Source of the DNA: Lachnospiraceae bacterium UBA2864
GTDB lineage: Bacteria; Bacillota; Clostridia; Lachnospirales; Lachnospiraceae
DNA length: 38,241 nt
Direction: 5' to 3'
Assembly (NCBI GenBank): GCA_002350525.1
Contig: DEFA01000016.1
Coordinates: 60,164 to 98,404, forward strand
The notes under the pieces were generated by a model that was not told where the DNA came from, did no database searches, and saw nothing but the letters and a program-made list of their open reading frames with translations. Below, piece after piece: positions 1 to 7,052 of this stretch (its first letter is position 1; each line of letters begins with the position of its first letter). Position numbers and translations under genes: made by a program.

Positions 1-2
1 AT

Positions 3-305
3 TCAACGGAAGATTTCTACAGATATTTCGAAGAAGAAGCTTCGAAAATGACCGAAAGACCGAAGATTTTTTATGCAACGACCAAGGCGTCTCACAGGCA
101 TACGGATGTTACATATCGGGACGGAGACTATATCATGTTCGGAAAGGAGAGCGCAGGAATTCCGGAGGATATATTGTTTAAGCATCCGGAGGAGTGTATA
201 AGAATCCCCATGAGAGATGAAGGGCGTTCACTGAACCTTTCAAACAGTGCGGCCATAATCCTTTATGAGGCTCTCCGTCAGACTGATTATCCGGGGCTAA
301 GGTAG
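3..305 (+). CDS. trmL: tRNA (cytidine(34)-2'-O)-methyltransferase, C-terminal part
   Basis: The reading frame is open from base 3 and runs off the left edge, so only the last ~100 residues are present. They contain the C-terminal SPOUT motifs of the TrmL/YibK group: MFGKESAGIPEDIL (motif 2) and IPMRDEGRSLNLSNSAA (motif 3), which form the trefoil knot that binds S-adenosylmethionine. TrmL 2'-O-methylates the wobble nucleotide of tRNA-Leu isoacceptors. The stop TAG ends at 305. No clear intrinsic terminator follows; an inverted repeat at 328-367 has no U-tract. Other SpoU-family enzymes share parts of these motifs, but the short C-terminus ending just after motif 3 favours TrmL. The N-terminus and start are outside the window. 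Confidence 0.88.
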   Translation, partial: STEDFYRYFEEEASKMTERPKIFYATTKASHRHTDVTYRDGDYIMFGKESAGIPEDILFKHPEECIRIPMRDEGRSLNLSNSAAIILYEALRQTDYPGLR

Positions 306-327
306 TATTCATAGGCCTCGTGTAAGC

Positions 328-367
328 TTTGTGATTTCACCGGAGAAAATCATAAAATTATCACAAA
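328..367. repeat. Inverted repeat downstream of trmL
   Basis: TTTGTGAT (328-335) is perfectly complementary to ATCACAAA (360-367) around a 24-nt loop. Within it TGATTT (332-337) can instead pair with AAATCA (347-352). The two pairings exclude each other. There is no U-run after it, so it is not a canonical terminator. It could be a weak transcript end for trmL or a protein-binding site just upstream of the pilin promoter. Confidence 0.4.
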
Positions 368-383
368 TGAGGAATATTTTCTG

Positions 384-412
384 TTGACAGTGTTCGGATA
401 TTTTATTACAAT
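384..412 (+). promoter_or_regulatory. Sigma-A type promoter of the riboswitch-pilin transcript
   Basis: A perfect -35 TTGACA (384-389) is followed after 17 bp by TACAAT (407-412), one mismatch from TATAAT. The predicted start of transcription is near 419, just before the riboswitch aptamer. This is the best promoter match in the window. Confidence 0.85.
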
Positions 413-439
413 AGACCTATAAAAGTTAACGGGAATTAA

Positions 440-510
440 ATATTTAGGCAAAGCAGTGGAAACGCTGTGACGCAAAGCTATAGGGCCTTTAATATGGCAG
501 CCAGTTGCGA
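440..510 (+). promoter_or_regulatory. Cyclic-di-GMP-I riboswitch aptamer (GEMM-I)
   Basis: The sequence carries the GEMM-I core in the right order. GGCAAAG lies at 447-453. A hairpin CAGTG(GAAA)CGCTG at 454-467 is capped by the GAAA tetraloop at 459-462. The invariant GACGCAAAGC is at 469-478. A second helix pairs CTATA (478-482) with TATGG (493-497), enclosing GGGCC. GGCAGCCAGTTGC (496-508) closes the aptamer. The family binds cyclic di-GMP and commonly controls motility, pilus and surface genes. It lies directly after a strong promoter, with an intrinsic terminator 14 nt downstream and a type IV pilin as the only gene after it. Identity is by visual match to the consensus; an Rfam covariance search (RF01051) would be decisive. 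Confidence 0.92.
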
Positions 511-522
511 TTATGAGTAAAC

Positions 523-568
523 AAGGTGCTTTGTCTATATATTATAAGACAAGCGCCTTTTTTGTTTT
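523..568 (+). terminator. Riboswitch expression-platform terminator
   Basis: AAGGTGCTTTGTCT (523-536) pairs with AGACAAGCGCCTT (547-559) with one bulged U, and is followed by a T-rich run (558-568). It starts 14 nt after the aptamer. GCTTTGT in its 5' arm (528-534) is also complementary to GCAAAGC (472-478) of the aptamer core, which gives a plausible antiterminator when the aptamer is not folded (inference). Confidence 0.88.
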
Positions 569-662
569 ACTTTTATAGGAAACTACGTTTCATTCAAAGC
601 AAAAACGCTCCGCTAAGGATGTGTTTTTCCCCTCAATCAGGGTTTATGGTTTATGATACAGT

Positions 663-698
663 ATTCAGAGATTGAAGGTGAGAGAGCACTCTCTGAAT
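663..698 (+). other. Leader hairpin A upstream of the pilin gene
   Basis: TTCAGAGA (664-671) is perfectly complementary to TCTCTGAA (690-697), extended by one A-T pair, with an 18-nt loop. It lies in the 200-nt stretch between the riboswitch terminator and the pilin start, which holds no gene. Function unknown; transcript stabilisation or a further regulatory fold are both possible. Confidence 0.55.
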
Positions 699-701
699 TT
701 G

Positions 702-736
702 ATGTGCACCTCAGGGATGCACCTTGAGGTGCATAT
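702..736 (+). other. Leader hairpin B upstream of the pilin gene
   Basis: TGCACCTCA (705-713) pairs perfectly with TGAGGTGCA (725-733), and flanking bases extend this to about 12 bp with one G-U pair. The loop carries a second GCACCT, so an alternative register is possible. It ends about 27 nt before the pilin Shine-Dalgarno and has no U-tract, so it is not a terminator. A transcript-protecting or translation-modulating hairpin is the likeliest role (inference). Confidence 0.6.
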
Positions 737-776
737 AAAACCGTAATTATACTCTAAAGACTAAAGGAGTGATATT

Positions 777-1427
777 ATGAAGAGAAAGATGATAAGTGAT
801 AATGCAGGTTTCTCTCTTGTTGAGCTGATCATAGTAATAGCAATCATGGCTGTTTTGGCTGCTGCTATAGCTCCGGCAATTATAAGATATATTGTAAAGG
901 CGAGAAAGGCTGTGGATATAGCGAACGCTGAGGCGATAGGAAGCTCTCTTAATGCGGCAATAACATCAGATGAGGAGTTGTATGATTATGTCTCGGCAGG
1001 AGCAAAAGAATGTGATCCGAGAGTGCCCAGTAAGAAGTATCGTATCCTCGGATACAGCAGCGTCAGTACAACCAATAACGGCAGAAAGTATAATTACTCA
1101 TTCCATACACCTCGTAACCTCGTTGGAACTGTGACAACACAGGGAGCGGTTGACAAGTTCACAGAGCTCATGACAAAAGAGGTTGGAATGGAGCTGGTAA
1201 AACTTCACTTCGGAGATTTTACGATCCTGGATCAATGGTGTGTATGTTGTGACGAAGAAGGAAACTTATGTGTTTTTGTTACATCGGGACTGAACGGTTG
1301 GCAATACTTTGTCCATGAAAACAGAACGGTAAGTGGAAATGGAGGCACAAGAAATGCATATATGTTATGGCCGTCTGTTGATGAGAGATATAATGAGCTA
1401 AACAGTGTTAGTGCAGCTCTTCCATAA
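777..1427 (+). CDS. Type IV pilin (prepilin with class III signal)
   Basis: This is a structural subunit of a type IV pilus, 216 residues. The N-terminus is a classic prepilin: a short basic leader ending in Gly11, then mature FSLVELIIVIAIMAVLAAAI with Glu at mature position 5. Cleavage between Gly11 and Phe12 by prepilin peptidase, with N-methylation, is expected. The hydrophobic helix (about residues 12-35) anchors the pilin before assembly and forms the filament core. The C-terminal domain matches no specific pilin I recognise. It has a cysteine cluster (WCVCCDEEGNLC, about residues 152-163) plus an earlier Cys, which may form disulfides. AAAGGAG sits 7 nt before the ATG. The gene is transcribed alone, from the promoter at 384 through the c-di-GMP riboswitch to the terminator at 1454. 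No prepilin peptidase, PilC or other pilin is adjacent, while PilB/PilT lie at the right edge of the window. It could be a major pilin or a regulated minor pilin. Confidence 0.9.
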   Translation: MKRKMISDNAGFSLVELIIVIAIMAVLAAAIAPAIIRYIVKARKAVDIANAEAIGSSLNAAITSDEELYDYVSAGAKECDPRVPSKKYRILGYSSVSTTNNGRKYNYSFHTPRNLVGTVTTQGAVDKFTELMTKEVGMELVKLHFGDFTILDQWCVCCDEEGNLCVFVTSGLNGWQYFVHENRTVSGNGGTRNAYMLWPSVDERYNELNSVSAALP

Positions 1428-1453
1428 ATAATTCAATTTAATCTTCTAACCTG

Positions 1454-1481
1454 AAACAGCAGCTTCGGCTGCTGTTTTTTT
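1454..1481 (+). terminator. Intrinsic terminator after the pilin gene
   Basis: AAACAGCAGC, a TTCG tetraloop and GCTGCTGTTT form a 10-bp stem running into a T-run (1475-1481). It makes the pilin transcript monocistronic. Confidence 0.93.
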
Positions 1482-1487
1482 CACCCC

Positions 1488-1516
1488 TTGAATTAAAACT
1501 TAAAATATATTACAAT
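1488..1516 (+). promoter_or_regulatory. Promoter of yicC-gmk-rpoZ
   Basis: TTGAAT (1488-1493), 17 bp spacer, TACAAT (1511-1516). It begins just after the pilin terminator. The expected transcript start is near 1523, at the base of the leader hairpin. Confidence 0.7.
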
Positions 1517-1521
1517 AAGCT

Positions 1522-1598
1522 GTACGCGTTCTGAAAGAAGTATATAAGTATCAGAAGTGTACGTATCAAGATCATTTAGAGGAAGGGATACAGCCTTC
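1522..1598 (+). other. Structured 5' leader of yicC
   Basis: GTACGC (1522-1527) and TTCTGA (1529-1534) pair with TCAGAAGTGTAC (1551-1562), giving a 12-bp stem with a single bulged G1528 and a 16-nt loop. Its base coincides with the predicted transcript 5' end. A second small hairpin, GAAGG (1582-1586) with CCTTC (1594-1598), follows 24 nt before the yicC start. No known riboswitch consensus is recognised. Confidence 0.5.
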
Positions 1599-1621
1599 GC
1601 TAAAAGTTAGGGGATTACAAA

Positions 1622-2497
1622 ATGGTTTGCAGTATGACAGGCTTCGGAAGAAGCGAATATCTTGATGATGAGAAAAAGATCATCATAGAGATCAAGTCGG
1701 TTAATCACAGATACTGTGATATAAGTGTAAAGCTTCCGCGTACCATCAGCAGATTTGAACCGGAGATAAGAAAAAGACTTAAACTCTATGCCGAGCGCGG
1801 AAAGATAGATGTATTTATCACCTATCAGAATCTTAAGACAAGTGAAACGGTAAAGTATAATAAAGAAATCGCCGGTGAGTATATGAATTATCTCAGACAG
1901 ATCGGTGAGGATTTCGGACTGGAGGAGGATTTCAAGCCTACAGTGATCGCAAGATTCCCTGATGTTTTCTCTCTTGAAGAAAACTACAGTGCCGAAGATG
2001 AAGAGTATACGGACATTCAGAAAGTTCTGGATGAGGCAGGTGAAATGTTCCTCGAGTCAAGACAGAAGGAAGGTGAGAATCTTGCCAAAGATCTTCTTGA
2101 TAAAATGGATGAGATTGAAGAGCTTGTTAACAGAATAGAGGAACTGGCGCCTCAGATAGTTGAAGAGTACAGAGAAAAGCTTACGGCAAAAGTTCAGGAT
2201 ATCCTTGAAAACAGAGACATTGATGAGGCACGTATAGTACAGGAAGTTGTAATATATGCCGACAGAGTGGCTGTGGATGAAGAGCTTGTAAGACTGCACA
2301 GTCATATTCAGGCTGTAAGGGATATTCTTTCGGAAGATAAAGCAGTAGGAAGAAAGCTTGATTTCATAGTTCAGGAAATGAACCGTGAAGCAAACACAAC
2401 TCTTTCCAAGTCTGATACCAAAGAAGTTACGGATATCGGAATCGATCTTAAGACTCTTATAGAAAAAGTCAGAGAACAGGTTCAGAACCTTGAGTGA
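1622..2497 (+). CDS. yicC: YicC family endoribonuclease
   Basis: At 291 residues this is full length. It opens with the family hallmark SMTGFGRSE (residues 4-12), followed by the YicC N-terminal domain with IEIKSVNHRYCDI. The C-terminal DUF1732 region ends in the typical KVREQVQNLE. E. coli YicC is an RNase implicated in small-RNA turnover; the clostridial orthologues are less studied. AGGGGA precedes the ATG. It is first in an operon with gmk (18-nt gap) and rpoZ, an arrangement widespread in Firmicutes, often with a remA/DUF370 gene between yicC and gmk. No such gene fits in the 18-nt gap here. The long structured leader suggests post-transcriptional control, possibly by the RNase itself (inference). 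Confidence 0.93.
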   Translation: MVCSMTGFGRSEYLDDEKKIIIEIKSVNHRYCDISVKLPRTISRFEPEIRKRLKLYAERGKIDVFITYQNLKTSETVKYNKEIAGEYMNYLRQIGEDFGLEEDFKPTVIARFPDVFSLEENYSAEDEEYTDIQKVLDEAGEMFLESRQKEGENLAKDLLDKMDEIEELVNRIEELAPQIVEEYREKLTAKVQDILENRDIDEARIVQEVVIYADRVAVDEELVRLHSHIQAVRDILSEDKAVGRKLDFIVQEMNREANTTLSKSDTKEVTDIGIDLKTLIEKVREQVQNLE

Positions 2498-2515
2498 TGT
2501 TTAAGGAGGCGGCCT

Positions 2516-3130
2516 ATGAGTAAAGGAAAACTTGTAGTTATTTCGGGATTTTCAGGTGCGGGCAAAGGAACGATAGTAAAACAGCTTATTGAAAGATACG
2601 GCTACAGTCTGTCTGTTTCGGCTACCACAAGAGCACCGAGAGAAGGCGAAGTAGACGGCAAAGATTATTATTTTAAAACCACTGACGAATTCTTAAGTCT
2701 GGTTGATTATAACGGACTCATAGAGTGGACGAAGTATGTGGATAATTATTACGGAACACCGAGAAAGTTTGTTGAAGAAGAGCTTTCTGCCGGAAAGACC
2801 GTGATTCTTGAAATAGAAGTAAAGGGAGCTGCGAATATTAAAGAGCAGTATCCGGATGCGGTACTTCTTTTCCTTACAACGAAGGATGTGGATACATTAC
2901 GTGCAAGACTTCGTAAAAGAGGAACGGAGACCGATGAAGTTATAGAAAAACGTATCAAGCGTGCGGCTGAAGAGTCGGAGCTTATGGACAATTATGATTA
3001 CATAGTTGTCAACGATGAACTCGAAGAATGCATAGATACGGTACATTCTATTATCATCAGTGACTCATACAAAACCGAAAACATGGCTGAATTTATAAAA
3101 AGTATTCAGACCGATCTTTCGGATGAGTAG
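2516..3130 (+). CDS. gmk: Guanylate kinase
   Basis: It phosphorylates GMP to GDP with ATP in purine nucleotide synthesis and salvage, in the cytoplasm. The 204 residues match the usual length. The P-loop is SGFSGAGKGT (about residues 10-19). The GMP-binding segment has SVSATTRAPREGEVDGKDYYF and the EWTKYVDNYYGTP region. The lid region contains LRARLRKRGTE. A strong AAGGAGG precedes the ATG by 8 nt. The gene sits between yicC and rpoZ, a conserved neighbourhood that ties nucleotide supply to transcription. Confidence 0.97.
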   Translation: MSKGKLVVISGFSGAGKGTIVKQLIERYGYSLSVSATTRAPREGEVDGKDYYFKTTDEFLSLVDYNGLIEWTKYVDNYYGTPRKFVEEELSAGKTVILEIEVKGAANIKEQYPDAVLLFLTTKDVDTLRARLRKRGTETDEVIEKRIKRAAEESELMDNYDYIVVNDELEECIDTVHSIIISDSYKTENMAEFIKSIQTDLSDE

Positions 3131-3191
3131 ATAGATTTTATTCAGTAGATATAACCCAAACCACAGGGTTCATATAGAAGGAGGAAGAAAT

Positions 3192-3425
3192 ATGATACAT
3201 CCGTCTTATTCAGACCTTATGGCAGTCGCTAATACAGGTGTTGAGCCTGGCGAACAGCCGGTTGTTCAGAGTCGTTATTCTATTGTGCTTGCTACAGCAA
3301 AGAGAGCAAGACAGATAGTTAAAGGTTCTGAGCCGCTTGTTGATGACATAGCTGGAAAGAAGCCGCTTTCCATAGCAGTTGAAGAGCTTTATGAAGGCAA
3401 GATAAAGATTGTCGGAGACGAATAA
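3192..3425 (+). CDS. rpoZ: DNA-directed RNA polymerase omega subunit
   Basis: This is a small 77-residue protein of the Rpb6/omega family. It binds the beta' subunit and aids RNA polymerase assembly. The hallmark segment is SRYSIVLATAKRARQIV (about residues 27-43), followed by KPLSIAVEELYEGKI near the C-terminus, as in clostridial omegas. AGGAGG stands 7 nt before the ATG. It is the last gene of yicC-gmk-rpoZ, 61 nt after gmk, and is followed by a large hairpin. Confidence 0.95.
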   Translation: MIHPSYSDLMAVANTGVEPGEQPVVQSRYSIVLATAKRARQIVKGSEPLVDDIAGKKPLSIAVEELYEGKIKIVGDE

Positions 3426-3433
3426 TCCTGAGT

Positions 3434-3476
3434 GATTACAAGGCGTGCTCGAGCAGAGCACGCCTTGTAATCGTTT
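3434..3476 (+). terminator. Probable terminator hairpin after rpoZ
   Basis: GATTACAAGGCGTGCT (3434-3449) is perfectly complementary to AGCACGCCTTGTAATC (3457-3472), a 16-bp stem with a 7-nt loop. Only GTTT follows, so the U-tract is poor. Termination may be partial, allowing read-through into murE, or may need Rho. Confidence 0.7.
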
Positions 3477-3527
3477 ATGAAATTTTATCGTGGTAAAGCC
3501 TCTTGGTAAAAGAAGAAGGGATACAAA

Positions 3528-5057
3528 ATGAGATTAAGTGAATTGACAGATTCCCTGAAGGTGAGTATTCAGGGAAATCCGGAGCATGATATAAAAGCTA
3601 TTACCAATGATTCGAGAAAGGTTACCGAAGGCAGCCTTTATTTTGCCATTCCCGGAGCAAAAGTTGACGGAGCTACGTTTATTCCGGGAGCAATAAGAGA
3701 CGGAGCGAAAGCTGTCGTAACCGAGTGGCAGGAAGACAGAATAATGTCAGAACTCGGACTGACTGAAGAGAGTGCGGAAGGCGTTACATTTATACATACT
3801 GATAATGCACGTCTTGCCATGGGTATCATGAGCAGCCGTTTTTACGGAAATCCGTCCGAAAAACTTACTGTTATAGGAATAACAGGCACAAAAGGGAAAA
3901 CAACGACCTCATATATGATCCGTGATATGCTCGAGAAAGCAGGACATAAAACGGGACTGGTCGGTACTATAGAGATTTTTGACGGAAAGTCGGCAATTCC
4001 GGCACAGAACACAACGCCGGAATCCATAGAGCTTCACAGGATTTTCAGTGAGATGCTGGATAACGGACTTGATTCGGTCGTAATGGAGGTTTCTTCTCAG
4101 GGGCTCAAGCTGAACAGAGTTGCGGGTGTTTGTTTTGATTACGGAATATTTACGAACCTGTCACCCGACCATATCGGACCGGATGAGCATGATTCGTATG
4201 AAGAATACAGGGATTGCAAGAAACTTTTATTCTCGATGGCACGTACTGGAATATTCAATGTCGATGATCCGGAGACCGCATATATGATGAAGGACGCATC
4301 ATGTGATGTGGTAACTTTCGGTGAGACGGAGGATGCCACTTACAGAGCATCCGATATCAGGATATATTCGGAAAAGGGTACACTCGGAATGGAGTTTACG
4401 CTCGGCGGAAAGCTTTCGGCAGATGCATTTGTAGACCTTCCGGGAGATTTCAGTGTGCATAACGCGCTTGCTGCTGTTGCTGTTGCGGATATGATGGGAG
4501 TTCCTCTCGAAAAGATATGTGAGATTCTTAAAGTGATAAAGGTTCGCGGAAGGGTTGAAATGATACCTATTTCGGATGAATTTACTCTTATGATAGATTA
4601 TGCACATAATGATATGTCCCTTAAGTCACTTCTTCTTGCTATAAGAAAATATAAGCCGAAGAGAATAGTTACTCTGTTCGGCTGCGGTGGTAACAGATCG
4701 AGAGACAGACGTTACGGTATGGGAGAAGTATCCGGAAGATATTCGGATTTCACCATTATCACAAGTGATAATCCGAGAAGAGAAAATCCGCAGGATATAA
4801 TAGATGACATTAAGGTCGGAATCGGCAGAACAGATGGTAAATATACGGAGATTATTGATCGTAAAGAGGCCATAAGATATGCCATAATGAATGCCGAGAA
4901 GGGTGACATTATAATACTTGCCGGAAAAGGTCATGAAGATTATCAGGAGATCAATGGAGTAAAACATCATATGGATGAAAGAGACCTGATAAGAGAAATA
5001 TTGGAGGAAGAGGATGTCACAAAAATATGCGGATATAATAATCGATATTTCGCATGA
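3528..5057 (+). CDS. murE: UDP-N-acetylmuramoyl-L-alanyl-D-glutamate--2,6-diaminopimelate ligase
   Basis: It adds the third amino acid to the UDP-MurNAc peptide in cytoplasmic peptidoglycan precursor synthesis. The 509 residues are slightly longer than usual. N-terminal domain: ITNDSRKVTEGSLYFAIPG. Central ATPase: GITGTKGKTTTSY. C-terminal ligase domain: MIDYAHN and GCGGNRSRDRRYGM. The specificity motif is SDNPRRENP; DNPR marks the meso-diaminopimelate enzyme, as opposed to lysine-adding MurE. The end runs past the usual DERDLIREILEE and overlaps the priA start by 44 nt, so the last ~14 residues are encoded inside priA in another frame. A spaced GAAGGGA precedes the ATG. No clear promoter was found in the gap after the rpoZ hairpin. 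Confidence 0.95.
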   Translation: MRLSELTDSLKVSIQGNPEHDIKAITNDSRKVTEGSLYFAIPGAKVDGATFIPGAIRDGAKAVVTEWQEDRIMSELGLTEESAEGVTFIHTDNARLAMGIMSSRFYGNPSEKLTVIGITGTKGKTTTSYMIRDMLEKAGHKTGLVGTIEIFDGKSAIPAQNTTPESIELHRIFSEMLDNGLDSVVMEVSSQGLKLNRVAGVCFDYGIFTNLSPDHIGPDEHDSYEEYRDCKKLLFSMARTGIFNVDDPETAYMMKDASCDVVTFGETEDATYRASDIRIYSEKGTLGMEFTLGGKLSADAFVDLPGDFSVHNALAAVAVADMMGVPLEKICEILKVIKVRGRVEMIPISDEFTLMIDYAHNDMSLKSLLLAIRKYKPKRIVTLFGCGGNRSRDRRYGMGEVSGRYSDFTIITSDNPRRENPQDIIDDIKVGIGRTDGKYTEIIDRKEAIRYAIMNAEKGDIIILAGKGHEDYQEINGVKHHMDERDLIREILEEEDVTKICGYNNRYFA

Positions 5058-7026
5058 AGGTGTAGATAGGACATTTGAATATAAAATACCGGATGAACTT
5101 GTACAGAGAGTGCAGGTTGGTTCGGTTGTAAAGGTTCCTTTCGGACAGGGAAACAGGACCAGACAGGGATATGTTATCTCGGTCAAAGATTCATCGGAGT
5201 GGGATTCCGATAAGCTGAAAGAAATCCTGCAGATAGATGAAAAAGCCGTTGAAGTGGAAGGAAATCTTATAAGGCTTGCCGGCTGGATGAGAGAGACTTA
5301 CGGTGGAACCATGATCGCTTCTCTTAGAACCGTAATGCCGGTTAAAGAGAAAGTCGCCGGAAGAAAACAGCGGATCGATGTAATGGATGAGGTTCCCGAG
5401 TTTGCTCCTGTGGGAGAACTTACCGCAGAGCAGGCTGAGGTCGTAAATACATTTGAGAAGGATTACGATGCGGGACTGCGAGACCGATATCTTCTTCACG
5501 GTATAACAGGAAGCGGTAAGACGGAAGTTTATATCAGGCTTGCGGAAAAGGTTATAAAGAGCGGTTCTTCGGTAATAGTACTTGTTCCGGAGATAGCACT
5601 TACCTATCAGACCGTGGCAAGATTCAGGACCGTGTTCGGTAACAGGATATCCATTCTTAATTCAAGACTCAGTAAAGGTGAGAAGTACAGAGAATTCGAA
5701 AGAGCAAGATCGGGAGAAACCGATATAATCATCGGACCGAGATCGGCACTTTTTGCCCCTTTTGAAAAGCTCGGACTTATCATAATAGATGAAGAGCATG
5801 ATGGTTCGTATAAGAGTGAAACTACTCCGAAATATCATGCCAGAGAAGTTTCTTTTGAAAGGGCACGTATAGAAGGTGCTGCTGTTGTTCTCGGAAGTGC
5901 GACACCGTCGGTCGTAAGTTATTATATGGCCGAACGCGGTGATATAAGACGTCTCACACTTAAGAGAAGAGCATCGGGAGGAAGCCTCGCTGAAGTAAGC
6001 GTGGTGGATATGCGTGACGAACTTCACAGGGGAAACAGGAGCATCATATCGGGAGAATTGCACAGAAGGCTCAGCGATGCATTTTCAGCAGGCGAACAGG
6101 CCATGCTTTTTATAAACAGGAGAGGTTTCAACTCATTTGTATCATGTCGTGAATGCGGTGAAGTGATAAGATGTCCGAGATGCGACGTATCGCTTTCTCT
6201 TCACGGAAATGCAAAGCTGATGTGCCATTACTGCGGCCACACTGAAGCTATGCCTTCGGCCTGTCCGAAATGTAAATCAAAGCTTATCGGTGGCTATGGT
6301 ACGGGAACCGAGAAGGTTGAAGCTGAGATAAAGAAACTGTTTCCGGGGATAAGAACCCTGAGGATGGATAAGGATACAACCCAGAGAAAGGATTCTCACG
6401 GGAAAATAATAGAAGCTTTCAGAAGGCATGATGCGGACTGTCTTATAGGAACGCAGATGATCGTAAAAGGCCATGACTTCGGAAATGTAACCGTGGTGGG
6501 TGCTGTACTTGCAGACCTCGGACTTTTTGACAGCGATTACGAATCGGCGGAAAGAACATTTGATCTTCTTACTCAGGCGGCGGGACGTGCCGGCAGAGCG
6601 GAGAAAAAAGGCTATGTTGTGATCCAGACCTATCAGCCGGAGCATTATTCGGTCATTACAGCTGCGAAACAGGACTTTGAAGGCTTTTATCAGTACGAGA
6701 TGGCTTACAGGAGGATGCTGAGGTTTCCGCCCGTATATGAGCTTCTTGGCGTGCTCATAACGTCAAAAGATGAAGAGAAGTGTACACTTCTTGCCGATCG
6801 GCTGACAGATGAATTAAAACAGCATTTTGAAGGAAAAGGAACAGATATAATAGGACCTGCGGAAGCGGTAATCTACAGAATAGATGAAGTTTACAGAAAG
6901 ACAGTATATATCAAGGCGGATGATGCCTGTAAACTTACCGGGATCATAGATTTCATACAGAAAAGAACAGTAAACATAGAAGATGCGGAAGTACAGACAG
7001 ATCTTAATCCGCTCAGGATAGTATAA
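5014..7026 (+). CDS. priA: Primosomal protein N', replication-restart helicase
   Basis: PriA recognises stalled forks and loads the primosome. Order: 3'-DNA-binding domain (about 1-105, including VGSVVKVPFGQGN); Walker A GITGSGKT (163-170); DEEH box (about 259-262); zinc-binding cysteines CRECG..CPRC..CHYCGH..CPKC (about 378-420) inserted in the helicase; GTGTEKVE; GTQMIVKGHDF; QAAGRAGRA (motif VI). At 670 residues it is shorter than the usual 730-800. Only about 55 residues separate the first domain from Walker A, so the winged-helix domain appears to be absent or much reduced. GGAGG stands 6 nt before the ATG, inside murE, which suggests translational coupling. Confidence 0.95.
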   Translation: MSQKYADIIIDISHEGVDRTFEYKIPDELVQRVQVGSVVKVPFGQGNRTRQGYVISVKDSSEWDSDKLKEILQIDEKAVEVEGNLIRLAGWMRETYGGTMIASLRTVMPVKEKVAGRKQRIDVMDEVPEFAPVGELTAEQAEVVNTFEKDYDAGLRDRYLLHGITGSGKTEVYIRLAEKVIKSGSSVIVLVPEIALTYQTVARFRTVFGNRISILNSRLSKGEKYREFERARSGETDIIIGPRSALFAPFEKLGLIIIDEEHDGSYKSETTPKYHAREVSFERARIEGAAVVLGSATPSVVSYYMAERGDIRRLTLKRRASGGSLAEVSVVDMRDELHRGNRSIISGELHRRLSDAFSAGEQAMLFINRRGFNSFVSCRECGEVIRCPRCDVSLSLHGNAKLMCHYCGHTEAMPSACPKCKSKLIGGYGTGTEKVEAEIKKLFPGIRTLRMDKDTTQRKDSHGKIIEAFRRHDADCLIGTQMIVKGHDFGNVTVVGAVLADLGLFDSDYESAERTFDLLTQAAGRAGRAEKKGYVVIQTYQPEHYSVITAAKQDFEGFYQYEMAYRRMLRFPPVYELLGVLITSKDEEKCTLLADRLTDELKQHFEGKGTDIIGPAEAVIYRIDEVYRKTVYIKADDACKLTGIIDFIQKRTVNIEDAEVQTDLNPLRIV

Positions 7027-7052
7027 AGTATCGATTATGAAGGAGAGATGAT

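Noticed and set aside
724..753. Second promoter (TTGAGG-18-TATACT) just upstream of the pilin
   Set aside because: Weak -35, and transcription would start at about 760, right at the Shine-Dalgarno. The -35 lies in the arm of a strong hairpin, which explains the sequence better.
4626..5186. 186-residue minus-strand open frame across murE/priA
   Set aside because: It is opposite two well-supported genes and shows no recognisable domain.
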